From the NCBI RefSeq assembly GCF_004798965.1, contig NZ_SDSD01000001.1, positions 744,001-808,000 of the forward strand: a stretch of 64,000 bases of DNA, written 5' to 3'. This document shows, one piece after another, positions 24,365 to 34,152 of this stretch. The first letter of the stretch is position 1, and every line of letters begins with the position of its first letter. The stretch is from Onishia niordana (GTDB lineage: Bacteria > Pseudomonadota > Gammaproteobacteria > Pseudomonadales > Halomonadaceae). The notes under the pieces are model-generated. The model made no database searches, was not told where the DNA came from, and worked only from the letters and a program-made list of their open reading frames with translations. The position numbers and the translations under genes are program-made.

Positions 24365-26563
24365 TTACCCATAAGCCAAGTTTGGTAGCCAGGTCACAAG
24401 CGATGGGAACAGAATGACCAGCAATAGGCCCACGGCCTGAATACCCAGGAACGGGAAGGAAGACTTGAATATCTGAGCCATGGTGATGTGCGGCGGGCAG
24501 ACGCCCTTGATGTAGAACAGCGCATAGCCGAATGGTGGGCTCAGAAAGGACATCTGCATATTGACCAGGTAGATCACGCCGAACCACAGCGAGACATCCG
24601 CCGGGTCCACGCCAGGCAGGCCGAAGACGCCATTGAAACTCAGCCCCTGAATCAGAGGCACGAAAATCGGCACGGCCAAAAGTAGAATGCCGACCCAGTC
24701 GAGGAACATGCCCAGCGCCACCAGCAGCACCATCATCAGCGCCAGCACGGCATAAGGCCCGAGGCCCGCACCTGATATCAGATCCTGCACGAACTGTTGA
24801 CCGCCCTGCAGGATATAGAAGCCCACGAAGATACTGGCGCCAAAGATAATCCACATCACCATGGCCGAGGCCACCAGGGTGGTCATGCAGGCAGCATGCA
24901 GGTTGGGCCAGGTCAGGCGACGGTGCATGGCAGCCACGATCAAGGCACCGAAGGTACCGATGCCGGCCGCCTCCACGGGTGTGGCAATACCGGTAAAGAT
25001 GATACCGAGCACCAGGATCACCAGGATGATTGGCGCCAGCATGTTACGCAGCAGACGCAGCTTTTCCTTCATGTCGACCCGGTCTTCGACCGGCATGGGT
25101 GGGGCCATCTTGACATTCAGAGTACCACGCAGCCAGCAGTAGAAACCGTACATAAAAGCCAGTATCAGGCCGGGGATCAGCGAGCCCAGGTAAAGCTCAC
25201 CGACCGACTGCTGGGCGATAACGCCATAGATGATCGCCAATATGGAGGGCGGAATCAGAATGCCCAGGGTACCGCCGGCCATGATCGAGCCAATGGCGAT
25301 CTGTGGGTCATAGTTGCGCTTGAGCATCGCGGGTAGAGCAATAAGCCCCATGGTCACCACTGCGGCACCGATCACACCGACCATGGCGGCCAGCAGCGTG
25401 GACGCAATGACGGTCGCAATGGCCAAGCCTGCCTTGAGACCTCCCATCCACTTGTATACGACGTCGAATAGCTCCTCGATGATGCCGGCCTTCTCGAGGA
25501 CCGACGCCATGAAGATGAACAACGGAATGGCCGACAGTTGGTAGTTGGTCATCATCGGGAAGATACGGGACGGCATCAGGTTCAGCATCGCCTGATCACC
25601 GACCATGTAGAGAAATACCACCCCCAGGCCCCCGGTCACGAAGGCAAGCGGTAGACCAGCCACCAGCACGACCATCAGGGCACCGAACATCACCAGCGTC
25701 AGGCCACCGATGCCAACCGAACCGAGGCTGTTCTCGAGACTAAACGGAAGACTCTCGTAATCAGTCACCGCGATGTTGACCATTTCGAAAAGGGTCCACG
25801 CCCCCAGAAAGACGGCGATGATAAGCAGCACGCGTGCAAAGGTCCGGCTTCCCTCATGCACAGGCCAGTGGTAACGGAAGGCCTGAAAGTCCCGAACCAT
25901 CTGACCAAAGCCCTGCAGCAGAAGCAGCAGGCCACCAAAGAAAAGCATGAACTTCACCGGATAGAACTGGATGGCCCACTCGGTGAAAGAGGTCTCATTG
26001 GTATAGCTCGAGCCGAAAAAGAAGGCATCACTCATCGATTGCGAGAAGAACTTCCAGCCGGTCATCATCAGCGCGATGGTGAAGATGAAGAAGAACACCG
26101 AGGTCGTCAGATCCAGGGCTGCCTTGTTCGCCGGTTTGGCTCGCTGATAGAGGATATCGACGCGAACATGCCCCCCCTCGCGGAGCGCGAAGGCCCCGGC
26201 GACCAGATACTGCATGCCGAACATCAGCGTCATCGACTCATGAACCCAGTTGGTCGGCGAGTTGAAGGCGTAGCGCAACAGCACTTCGTAAGCGAAGGCA
26301 AAGGGAGCAATCAACGCCCAGTAGGCGACGTAGCGGCCGGAAAACCCGGAAATGCGATCGACGATGCGGGTGAAAAGGTTGCCAGGCGGCTGATAACCAA
26401 TGTCGACCACCTCCCCGGCCGGCACTTCGGCGGTATCGCCACCGTCGATGGCACCACCCCGTCGAAAGCTGCGATCGACGAAGAACATCACCACCAGCGG
26501 CAGCAACACCAGCGCCGACCAGTAGAGCCAGTGCGGCAGGACAAAATTGATCTCAAGATTCAT
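24365..26563 (-). CDS. TRAP transporter fused small-large permease (DctQM)
   Basis: The 732-residue membrane protein joins a DctQ-like four-helix unit (about residues 60-240) to a DctM-like permease of the IT superfamily (about 270-725). The latter has GVIGAAVVTMGLIALPAML, MAGGTLGILIPPSI and the C-terminal PPFGYALFYIKGV. It works with the periplasmic binding protein encoded upstream to import an organic acid with Na. Fused QM subunits are known, as in SiaQM. About 147 bases separate it from the binding-protein gene. Confidence 0.9.
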   Translation of the reverse strand: MNLEINFVLPHWLYWSALVLLPLVVMFFVDRSFRRGGAIDGGDTAEVPAGEVVDIGYQPPGNLFTRIVDRISGFSGRYVAYWALIAPFAFAYEVLLRYAFNSPTNWVHESMTLMFGMQYLVAGAFALREGGHVRVDILYQRAKPANKAALDLTTSVFFFIFTIALMMTGWKFFSQSMSDAFFFGSSYTNETSFTEWAIQFYPVKFMLFFGGLLLLLQGFGQMVRDFQAFRYHWPVHEGSRTFARVLLIIAVFLGAWTLFEMVNIAVTDYESLPFSLENSLGSVGIGGLTLVMFGALMVVLVAGLPLAFVTGGLGVVFLYMVGDQAMLNLMPSRIFPMMTNYQLSAIPLFIFMASVLEKAGIIEELFDVVYKWMGGLKAGLAIATVIASTLLAAMVGVIGAAVVTMGLIALPAMLKRNYDPQIAIGSIMAGGTLGILIPPSILAIIYGVIAQQSVGELYLGSLIPGLILAFMYGFYCWLRGTLNVKMAPPMPVEDRVDMKEKLRLLRNMLAPIILVILVLGIIFTGIATPVEAAGIGTFGALIVAAMHRRLTWPNLHAACMTTLVASAMVMWIIFGASIFVGFYILQGGQQFVQDLISGAGLGPYAVLALMMVLLVALGMFLDWVGILLLAVPIFVPLIQGLSFNGVFGLPGVDPADVSLWFGVIYLVNMQMSFLSPPFGYALFYIKGVCPPHITMAQIFKSSFPFLGIQAVGLLLVILFPSLVTWLPNLAYG

Positions 26564-26653
26564 GCGTGCTCCTTGGCGATGCCATCAGCTCCCAGCAATG
26601 GCAACGGAACATCAAGTCTAGGGAATAAGGGGCGGGGCGCGATCACACCACCG

Positions 26654-26691
26654 CGCCGGGCGTTGCGATCCACAGATCACATCGCCCGGCG
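26654..26691 (-). terminator. Intra-operon hairpin between TRAP binding protein and permease
   Basis: Arms of 9 bases (26654-26662, 26683-26691), extending imperfectly inward, form a stem-loop with no U-tract in the gap between the two TRAP genes. It could protect or terminate part of the transcript so that the binding protein is made in excess. Confidence 0.45.
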
Positions 26692-26709
26692 GGGCATGAC
26701 GGGTAAGGC

Positions 26710-27876
26710 TTACAGATTGAGCTCGTAGTCCTTGATATCTTCCGGGGTAATCAGCGCCACCGCCGGGTCCATCATGGTGTCCAGGTGCGCCTTGAACAGA
26801 CGGGCCGCGTCCTTATCCTTGTTGGCCCACTTGAACCACAGCGGCACGGCGATCTCACGGAAGCGGTCGGCGTCATTTTCGGTGAGATGGATGACCTCGA
26901 CACCCTTCTCCTCGAACTTAGGCCAAGCCTCGGCGTTGGCCTTCTGAATCGCCGCATAGTGCTCGCGGGAGTAGGCGGCCACCAGGTCGTGCATGAGATC
27001 CTGGGTCTGGCTGGACATACGCTCGTAGACGCGGCGGTTAACCGAGATATCCATCAGGTCGACGGCCTGGTGCAGGCAGGGCGTAGAGGGCGGCCCCATG
27101 ATGATGTAATCAGCGACCTGCCAGAAGCCAAGCTCAAAGTTGTTGGCCGCACCGGTATAGTCGGCGGCATCAATGGTGCCCTTCTCAAGCGCCGGATATA
27201 CCTCGGAGCCCGGTAGCAGTGTGGTACGGGCTCCGGCGGCGGCGAAGGTCTCGGCGACGATGCCACCTGGCATGCGTAGCTTGATCCCCTTGAAGTCATC
27301 GAAGCTACGTAGCGGCTTCTTGGAGTGGATCAGGTTCATGTCGTGATGCACATAGCCAAGCATCTCCTGGCCCTGCTTGCGGTAGAGATCCTTGGCGAGG
27401 CCGAAGCCGCCATAGGCACCGAACATGATGTCCCACTGATGGGGCATCGACAGCCCCATCGGATAGGCCGTCAGGAAAACGCCAGCAGGCATCTTGCCCG
27501 GCCAGTAGACGGTGAACCAGTTCTGGCCATCCAGCACGCCGTTTCGCACCGCATCGGCGACTTCGAAGGCCCCGGCTACAGCACCCGCCGGAAACGGTTC
27601 AATACTGACTTCTCCACTGGTCGCCTCGGCGACACCCTGGGCCCATTTCTCGAAAATACGATAGCCCGGTGTTCCAGGCGGCCAGGAGGACTGCATGCGG
27701 ATACGAATGCCTTCCTGTGCCTGAGCATTACCGATCCAAGGGGCTGCGACCGCTGCGGCGGACCCGAGGGCGGCCGTTTTCAGGAAGCTACGGCGGCTAG
27801 CCGGTGCCTTGGAGAGGGTTTCTGTCGATGAAGCGACGTCGCTGATCAGTCGGGAAGGATGCTTATCATCTTGCAT
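26710..27876 (-). CDS. TRAP transporter substrate-binding protein (DctP/TakP-like), Tat signal
   Basis: This 388-residue protein has a twin-arginine signal (SRRSFLKTAALG, then a hydrophobic stretch to APWIGNAQAQ) and a DctP family mature part. The segment TIDAADYTGAANNFELGF resembles the binding region of the alpha-keto-acid binder TakP, so a keto or hydroxy monocarboxylate is the likely ligand. An upstream GTG at 27900 is open, but TAGGAG is correctly spaced to the ATG at 27876. It heads the TRAP operon. Confidence 0.87.
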   Translation of the reverse strand: MQDDKHPSRLISDVASSTETLSKAPASRRSFLKTAALGSAAAVAAPWIGNAQAQEGIRIRMQSSWPPGTPGYRIFEKWAQGVAEATSGEVSIEPFPAGAVAGAFEVADAVRNGVLDGQNWFTVYWPGKMPAGVFLTAYPMGLSMPHQWDIMFGAYGGFGLAKDLYRKQGQEMLGYVHHDMNLIHSKKPLRSFDDFKGIKLRMPGGIVAETFAAAGARTTLLPGSEVYPALEKGTIDAADYTGAANNFELGFWQVADYIIMGPPSTPCLHQAVDLMDISVNRRVYERMSSQTQDLMHDLVAAYSREHYAAIQKANAEAWPKFEEKGVEVIHLTENDADRFREIAVPLWFKWANKDKDAARLFKAHLDTMMDPAVALITPEDIKDYELNL

Positions 27877-28473
27877 GGCATTAACTCCTAGGATGGCCAC
27901 TCACCTCGAGCGGGCGAGATGAGGCTATTGTTGTTCTGGTTACCGTGATCCCGTCCGCAGACGAGAGCGCCGACCGGCAGGCTCATCACATAAGCACTGA
28001 CCCCGCCGTCGTTCATTCACGTTTATAAGCTAGCGAAAAACACCAGACACGCCATGCCCTCCCAAAGCATCCCATCAACGCTCGCCGGCCACAAAATTGG
28101 TCTTACCATCGCTCCAGGCATTGCCAGTACAGGGTTCTGGAAATATTTTCCGGTTAACGCTAGAGGCATGGCCCTGACTTTATTTACGACCAAAGGACGA
28201 AAGGAAATGATGAGTAGCGACGAGTCGCAACTAGCTTGTGGGAGCCAAGGAGAGATGAACTGCCCTTCTAGCGCCCCCAAGGGCAAGAAAGCGATAAGAC
28301 GTGACGGCTACGAGCGGCTCGGAAAAACCGAACAAACGTTAAAGATAAGCCGAGATGTGCCGATACTTACTCGGCAGTAGCCAAGAGAAATAAGCTATTT
28401 CGCGGGAAGGCTTGTCGATCTCATGACGGATACTGCATGGGTATCTAGAGTGTAAAAATCGATCAATGCCGAA
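27877..28473. other. Intergenic region between TRAP operon and EAL gene
   Basis: The 597 bases contain the TRAP promoter and the EAL promoter region. Short ORFs on both strands (28054-28380 plus; 28023-28286 minus) overlap each other and lack ribosome sites or recognisable domains, so I do not call them genes. Confidence 0.55.
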
Positions 28474-29259
28474 ATGGATGACAACATGGCGCGATGTGCA
28501 AGAAATGACCATTCCTGTAACCGCTGCGAGGGACCACTCCCCTTTGACTTCACGATGGCCTTTCAGCCCATCGTTGATCTTGATGCGGGGAGTATCCACT
28601 CCTATGAAGCACTGGTTCGCGGACTTCAGGGAGAGTCCGCGGGAAGCGTGATCGGCCAGGTCACGGGCGAGCTTATGTATCGTTTCGATCAGGCCTGCCG
28701 GGTCAAGGCCATCGAACTTGCCAGCCATTTGGACATGCGCGAGACCCTGTCCATCAATTTCATGCCCAATGCCGTCTACGAACCACAGGCCTGCATTCAG
28801 GCAACATTAGAGGCCTGCAGCCGGGTCGGCTGGCCTACCGCACGCATCAATTTCGAGATCACCGAAACCGAGCTGGTCAAGGATCGCCAGCACCTGCGTA
28901 ATATCATCGATAGCTACCGGGCAATGGGCTTCACTACCGCGCTGGATGACTTTGGCAACGGCTATGCCAACCTGGACCTTCTGACCGACCTGCGGCCCGA
29001 TACCCTAAAGATTGACCGGGACCTGGTGAGAGACTGCGATCAAGACCGTCGTCGTCAGTCACTGCTAAGAGCCGTCATCGGTCTGGCCGAAGAACTCGAT
29101 ATCCAACTGTTGGCGGAAGGTATCGAGCGGGAAGAGGAAGCGCTCTGGCTTCGCGATCAGGGTATCGTTCTGCAACAAGGGTTCTTCTTCGCGCGTCCCG
29201 CCGTGGAAGCGCTGAGCCCGGGGCTCGCCAGCAGGCTGAAAGAAATGCGTCAAACCTAA
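28474..29259 (+). CDS. Stand-alone EAL domain protein (c-di-GMP phosphodiesterase-like)
   Basis: This 261-residue protein is essentially one EAL domain. The signature reads YEALVRG with Glu45; the other catalytic blocks are present as INFMPN, NFEITETE, ALDDFGNGYANLDLL, LKIDRDLV and AEGIE, so metal binding and hydrolysis of cyclic di-GMP to pGpG look possible. An N-terminal stretch holds Cys8, Cys15 and Cys18 in a C-x6-C-x2-C pattern that might bind a metal or sense redox. No signal peptide, membrane span or GGDEF domain is present. No clear ribosome site precedes the ATG, so the start is less certain. The gene is monocistronic. Confidence 0.85.
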   Translation: MDDNMARCARNDHSCNRCEGPLPFDFTMAFQPIVDLDAGSIHSYEALVRGLQGESAGSVIGQVTGELMYRFDQACRVKAIELASHLDMRETLSINFMPNAVYEPQACIQATLEACSRVGWPTARINFEITETELVKDRQHLRNIIDSYRAMGFTTALDDFGNGYANLDLLTDLRPDTLKIDRDLVRDCDQDRRRQSLLRAVIGLAEELDIQLLAEGIEREEEALWLRDQGIVLQQGFFFARPAVEALSPGLASRLKEMRQT

Positions 29260-29485
29260 CCGCCGGCCTGAGCCTTGGTGAGTGCTGTCCGCTACAGCCC
29301 TAACCGCTACAGCCTCCAGACAGGCGTGTCTCGCGCAACACACGCAAATCCCTGCCGCGCTATGCAACAAGTCGGTGCCCACATCGACCTCAGCCGCTGG
29401 CGCCAGTCGGCCCTTCAACTGGTGACTCATGGCCAGCGGGCCCTTGCGACATCCTCGGACCAAGGCGGCCTTGGCGACCGTGAAC

Positions 29486-29513
29486 CGCTAACGGGCCACT
29501 TGGCCCGTTAGCG
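29486..29513 (-). terminator. Hairpin after purU
   Basis: Perfect 12-base arms (29486-29497, 29502-29513) with a 4-base loop lie just past the purU stop codon. No U-tract is seen. Confidence 0.6.
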
Positions 29514-29531
29514 ATCGCTCTCATCGAAGAA

Positions 29532-30398
29532 CTAGCGGGTAAACACCACCGTACGTCGCTTGTTCAGGAAGACCCGACGCTCCACATGGTAGACCACCGC
29601 CCGAGCCAATGTGATGCACTCGACGTCGCGACCCTTGGCAACCAGATCTTCTGAGTAGTCGGCATGGCTCACCGATTCCACCCCCTGCGTGATGATCGGC
29701 CCCTCGTCGAGATCGTCGTTAATATAGTGAGCAGTGGCCCCGACCAGCTTTACGCCCTTCTCGTAGGCCTGATGGTAAGGCTTGGCGCCCTTGAAGCCCG
29801 GCAGCAGAGAATGATGGATGTTGATCGCTCGTCCAGAGAGTTTTTCGCACATCTCGCTCGAGAGCACCTGCATGTAGCGGGCCAGCACCACCAACTCGGC
29901 ACCTGTGTCCTGCACCACCTGCCACACCTTGGCCTCCTGTTCGGCCTTGGTGTCGGCGGTGATCGGGAAGTGGTAATACGGCAGGTCATGCCAGTCGGCC
30001 AGGGGCTTGAGATCCGGATGGTTCGAGACCACGGCCCGGATATCAATAGGCAACTGGCCGATACGATAGCGATACAGCAGGTCATTCAGACAGTGGTCGG
30101 CCTTGGAAACCATGATCACTACCGGCATCCGCGTACCCGGAGCGGTCAGTTCGAAGGCCATCTCGAACGCTTCAGCCCGGGCGGCGAAGGCAGCCTGGAA
30201 GGACTCGGCGTCAAACGCCGGATCCTGCGGGTAAAACTCGGTGCGGATAAAGAATCGTTCGGTGTGGCGGTCATCGAAGGACTGCTGCTCGGTAATATAG
30301 CAGCGGTTCTCCTTGAGGAAGCGGGTAACCACGTCCACCGTGCCCAGCCGGCTGGGGCACTGGGCGGTAAGAATCCAGGTATCGGCATTACGGCTCAT
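29532..30398 (-). CDS. purU: Formyltetrahydrofolate deformylase
   Basis: This 288-residue protein has an N-terminal ACT-like domain (CPSRLGTVDVVTRFL) and a formyltransferase-fold domain with MVSKADHCLNDLLYR, SLLPGFKGAKPYHQAY and the catalytic HYINDDLDEGPII. It hydrolyses 10-formyl-THF to formate and THF, regenerating THF consumed by sarcosine oxidase. The ORF is open to 30431, but AGGAGG sits 7 bases before the ATG at 30398. It is last in the glyA-soxBDAG-purU operon, separated from soxG by a hairpin. The formate would go to the formate dehydrogenase at 11-16 kb. Confidence 0.93.
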   Translation of the reverse strand: MSRNADTWILTAQCPSRLGTVDVVTRFLKENRCYITEQQSFDDRHTERFFIRTEFYPQDPAFDAESFQAAFAARAEAFEMAFELTAPGTRMPVVIMVSKADHCLNDLLYRYRIGQLPIDIRAVVSNHPDLKPLADWHDLPYYHFPITADTKAEQEAKVWQVVQDTGAELVVLARYMQVLSSEMCEKLSGRAINIHHSLLPGFKGAKPYHQAYEKGVKLVGATAHYINDDLDEGPIITQGVESVSHADYSEDLVAKGRDVECITLARAVVYHVERRVFLNKRRTVVFTR

Positions 30399-30419
30399 TG
30401 AGGGGCCTCCTGACGAAGC

Positions 30420-30444
30420 AGGCCGGGGCAAAAAGCCCCGGCCT
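30420..30444 (-). terminator. Hairpin between soxG and purU
   Basis: Perfect 10-base GC-rich arms (30420-30429, 30435-30444) have a loop of five T on the minus strand. Lacking a U-tract after the stem, it may be a partial terminator or an RNA-stability element that lowers purU relative to sox. Confidence 0.55.
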
Positions 30445-30473
30445 GAAAACGCACGTGAAGAAAAAGGGTCGAC

Positions 30474-31109
30474 TCAGTTCTCGACGGCGATATCGAACTC
30501 TTCGCCTGCATCCAGCAGCCAGCGATAGGTATAGTCAGCAAAGCTGCGACGTACCACCAGCTCCCAGCGTTCTTCGCTGGGACGGCGCAGGATCACCGTC
30601 GCTTTCGCGAACACCGTGGTCACGCCCTTGCCCACCGAGAAGTGGCGCGGGTGGACATCATAGGCCACCGACTTCTTCAACACCTCACTGGCTGCCTCAC
30701 CTTCGAGCTCCAGCACGGTCTGGCCACCACCGACGTTGCTGATAGCGAAATGAGCATCGCCCAGCGCTTCACGCAGACGACGTTCGATGTCGAACTCTTC
30801 GCCGCCCGGCACGATCAAAAGCCACTCGTCCGGCGATATCCACTGAATCGAGCGTTCACCGGCTTGGTCTTGAACCAGGCCCAGCGGCTCGCCTGGAAGC
30901 CCAAGGCCGACCACTTCGCGAAGTGCCTCATCGAGAACGATGGCACCGCCACGCAGGGTCAGCTGACCCAGAAAGGGGCGCTCACGCATCGTCACCTTTG
31001 TGCCGGCCTTGGCCTTCGGGGCCCCCGAGCGCTGCATGCTATAGGCAAGCGGCGACTCGACGGGAATCTCGCCTTGCGGGCGAGTATCGAACTGTTGTGC
31101 GTTAGACAT
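30474..31109 (-). CDS. soxG: Sarcosine oxidase gamma subunit
   Basis: The 211-residue protein is SoxG, the subunit related to the C-terminal part of aminomethyltransferase folds (PDEWLLIVPGGEE, VGGGQTVLELEG, a HPRHFSVGKGVTT block and a C-terminal RSFADYTYRWLLDAG). It completes the heterotetrameric enzyme that demethylates sarcosine to glycine. Its start overlaps the soxA end by 8 bases, indicating translational coupling. Confidence 0.92.
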   Translation of the reverse strand: MSNAQQFDTRPQGEIPVESPLAYSMQRSGAPKAKAGTKVTMRERPFLGQLTLRGGAIVLDEALREVVGLGLPGEPLGLVQDQAGERSIQWISPDEWLLIVPGGEEFDIERRLREALGDAHFAISNVGGGQTVLELEGEAASEVLKKSVAYDVHPRHFSVGKGVTTVFAKATVILRRPSEERWELVVRRSFADYTYRWLLDAGEEFDIAVEN

Positions 31110-34100
31110 TCTGACGCTCTCCCTTGGGATCGAGGAAGATGGGGCTGACGATTTCGGCCTCGTGGACCTGGCCGTCGGCCATGGGCAGATAGACGGTATC
31201 GCCCATCATCTGGTGGCCGCCCTTGACCACGGCCAGGGCGAAGCCTGACTGCAGGGTCGGGCTGTAGTAGCTGGAGGTCACGTGACCCTTCATCGGCATC
31301 GGAATCGCGTGCTTGGGGTCAAACACGATCTGGGCGCCTTCTTCCAGCACCACCGACGGATCCTTAGGCTTAAGGCCCACCATCTGCTTACGATCGGTGC
31401 GCTTGGTATCAGGGCGCGTGAGTGCCCGCTTGCCGATCCAGGAGTTCGGCTTGTCGTAGCCGATCGCCCAGTGCATGCCCAGATCTTCCGGGGTCACCGA
31501 GCCGTCGGTGTCCTGACCGGCGATGATGAAGCCCTTCTCGGCACGCAGCACGTGCATGGTCTCGGTGCCGTAGGGCGTCAGGCCATACTTGTCACCGTGG
31601 GCGAACAGCTTCTTCCAGACGTGCATGGCATAGTTGGCCTGGACGTTGATCTCGTAGGCCAGCTCTCCGGTGAAGGAGATACGGAAGACCCGCGCCGGCA
31701 CACCGGCCACGTTGCCTTCACGCCAGTCCATGAACTTGAAGCTGTCCTTGTCCAGGTCGATGTCGGTGAGCTCGGACATCAGCTTGCGCGCTTCGGGCCC
31801 GGTGACGGTCATGGTCGCCCAGTGATCGGTCACGGAGTTGAAGTAGACGTCCAGCTCCGGCCATTCGGTCTGGTGCCAGATCTCGAGCCATTCCATCACG
31901 GTGGCGGCGCCGCCGGTGCTGGTGGTCATCAAGAAGTGGTTTTCGGCCAAGCAACTGGTGGTGCCGTCATCGAACACCATGCCGTCGTCCTTGCACATCA
32001 GGCCATAGCGGACGCGACCGGGGGCCAGCTTGGCCCACTTGTTGGTGTAGACGCGACCCAGGAACTCACGCGCATCCGGGCCCTGGATGTCGATCTTGCC
32101 GAGTGTCGAGGCATCGAGGATGCCGACCTTCTCGCGCACCGCGCTGCACTCACGCGAGACCGCCTCGTGCATGGTCTCGGTCTTGCCGTTGACCTTGCGC
32201 GGGAAATACCAGGGGCGCTTCCACTGGCCCACGTCCTCGAACTCGGCGCCATTCTCGACATGCCACTGGTGCATGGCGGTATAGCGCTCGGGGTCGAACA
32301 GCTCGCCACAGTGACGACCGACGATCGCACCGAAGCTCACCGGCGTGTAGTTGGGACGGAACACCGTGGTGCCGACTTCAGGAATCGTGCGGCCCAGGCA
32401 GCGGGCGGCGATGGCCATGCCATTGATGTTGCCAAGCTTGCCCTGATCGGTCCCGAAGCCAAGTGCAGTATAGCGCTTGACATGCTCGATGGACTCGAAG
32501 CCCTCGCGGGTAGCGACTTCGATCGCCGCCGAGGAGACATCGTTCTGCATGTCGACGAATTGCTTGGGCCCGCGCAGGGTCGCCTTCAGGTGCGGCACCT
32601 GATAGAGCGCCACGGCAGCGCCTTCGCGCAGATTCTTGACGTTAGGCTGGCTGACGCTGGCAGCTGAGAACCCACACGCCTCGCCAGCGGCGCTACCGGC
32701 GGCTACACCGTCTTCGAGCACCTTGTCGAGGGCATAGACACCATGCGCGCCGCCGGCGGGCGTCATGCCTTTTACCGGGGAAGGTACGAAGCCCAGGATA
32801 TCGTCGTTCCAGGTCGGACGGCTGCCAGTGTGCGACGCCAGGTGCACGACCGGGCTGAAGCCGCCGGAACTGGCGATGGTGTCACACGCAAGCTCTTCAA
32901 CCGGACCTGCAACCTTGAAGCCAGCGATGTCGATCTTCGCCACCTTGGCAGCGGAGACACGCTTTTCGCCACGCGCTTCGATCACGGCGCTACCCGCAAT
33001 GATACGAATACCCTTGGAACGCGCCTGCTCGACCAGCTCACCATCCGGGTTCTGGCGGGCATCGGCGATGGCGGCCACTTCGCGGCCGGCCTCGAGCCAG
33101 TCCAGCGCCGCCCGGTAGCCATGATCGTTACTGGTGGAGAGTACCAGGCGCTTGCCCGGCGCCACGCCATAACGACGGACATAGGTCGAGATGGCACTGG
33201 CCACCATGTTGCCCGGCACATCGTTGCCGCCATAGACCAGCGGACGCTCGTGAGCACCGCTTGCCAGTACCACCTGGCCAGCACGAACCCGGTGCAGGCG
33301 AGCACGCACCTGACGGCGGCCGTTGGCGCTCGGCGCCAGGTCACTCAGATGCTCGGTGCAGCGCTCATGCAATGTCACGAAGTTATGATCGTGATAACCG
33401 TTAGCAGTGGTGCGCGGCAGCAGGGTCACGTGCTCGAGCTCGGACAGCTCCTCGAGCGTCTTCTCGACCCAGGACGTTGCCGGCGCATCGTCGATGTTTT
33501 CGCGAGACGAAAGCAGCGATCCGCCCATTTCTTCCTGCTCGTCGACCAGCATCACCCGCGCGCCAGCGCGACCGGCTGCCAGCGCCGCCGACAGGCCCGC
33601 CGGGCCCGCCCCCACCACCAGCACGTCACAGTGCTGGTGACGGTGATCGTAGATGTCTGGGTCGTTTTCGTTGGGACTGCGCCCCAGACCCGCGGCTTTG
33701 CGGATGTACTTCTCATAGGTCAGCCACATGGAGGCTGGCGCCATGAAGGTCTTGTAGTAGAAGCCCGGCGGCATGAACTGGCCGCCCAGCTTGCCGATCA
33801 GGCCCATCAGGTCGCGCTGAACGTTGGGCCAACCGTTGGTGCTACGCGCCGTCAGGCCTTCGTAGAGCGCCTGCTGAGTGGCACGCACGTTGGGTACCTG
33901 ACCCGCTTCGGTGCTGCCCAGCTGGACGATGCCATTGGGCTCCGCGGCGCCGGCAGCAACGATGCCGCGGGGACGCGAGTACTTGAAGCTACGGTTGACG
34001 ATATCGACACCGTTGGCAAGCAGCGCCGAGGCAAGCGTATCGCCCGGATGGCCCTGATAGCGCGTGCCGTTGAAGGTAAAGCTCAGCTTGCGGGAACGGT

Positions 34101-34152
34101 CGATTCGCCCGCCTTGCGACAAGCGGTTGGGCTGTTGTGCGTTGCTTGTCAT
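31102..34152 (-). CDS. soxA: Sarcosine oxidase alpha subunit
   Basis: This 1016-residue protein starts with a ferredoxin-like domain lacking a full cluster motif (NGTRYQGHPGDTLASALLAN). An FAD/NAD domain with VLVVGAGPAGLSAALAAGRAG follows, and a C-terminal GcvT-like THF-binding domain (GRVYTNKWAKLAPGRVRYG, ELAYEINVQA). It channels the methyl-derived iminium to THF to form 5,10-methylene-THF. Its ATG overlaps the soxD stop by 4 bases (ATGA). The enzyme is cytoplasmic and makes hydrogen peroxide. Confidence 0.95.
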   Translation of the reverse strand: MTSNAQQPNRLSQGGRIDRSRKLSFTFNGTRYQGHPGDTLASALLANGVDIVNRSFKYSRPRGIVAAGAAEPNGIVQLGSTEAGQVPNVRATQQALYEGLTARSTNGWPNVQRDLMGLIGKLGGQFMPPGFYYKTFMAPASMWLTYEKYIRKAAGLGRSPNENDPDIYDHRHQHCDVLVVGAGPAGLSAALAAGRAGARVMLVDEQEEMGGSLLSSRENIDDAPATSWVEKTLEELSELEHVTLLPRTTANGYHDHNFVTLHERCTEHLSDLAPSANGRRQVRARLHRVRAGQVVLASGAHERPLVYGGNDVPGNMVASAISTYVRRYGVAPGKRLVLSTSNDHGYRAALDWLEAGREVAAIADARQNPDGELVEQARSKGIRIIAGSAVIEARGEKRVSAAKVAKIDIAGFKVAGPVEELACDTIASSGGFSPVVHLASHTGSRPTWNDDILGFVPSPVKGMTPAGGAHGVYALDKVLEDGVAAGSAAGEACGFSAASVSQPNVKNLREGAAVALYQVPHLKATLRGPKQFVDMQNDVSSAAIEVATREGFESIEHVKRYTALGFGTDQGKLGNINGMAIAARCLGRTIPEVGTTVFRPNYTPVSFGAIVGRHCGELFDPERYTAMHQWHVENGAEFEDVGQWKRPWYFPRKVNGKTETMHEAVSRECSAVREKVGILDASTLGKIDIQGPDAREFLGRVYTNKWAKLAPGRVRYGLMCKDDGMVFDDGTTSCLAENHFLMTTSTGGAATVMEWLEIWHQTEWPELDVYFNSVTDHWATMTVTGPEARKLMSELTDIDLDKDSFKFMDWREGNVAGVPARVFRISFTGELAYEINVQANYAMHVWKKLFAHGDKYGLTPYGTETMHVLRAEKGFIIAGQDTDGSVTPEDLGMHWAIGYDKPNSWIGKRALTRPDTKRTDRKQMVGLKPKDPSVVLEEGAQIVFDPKHAIPMPMKGHVTSSYYSPTLQSGFALAVVKGGHQMMGDTVYLPMADGQVHEAEIVSPIFLDPKGERQNV

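Noticed and set aside
28023..28380. Overlapping small ORFs on both strands in the TRAP/EAL gap
   Set aside because: No ribosome sites, no conserved-looking segments, and the two frames exclude each other.
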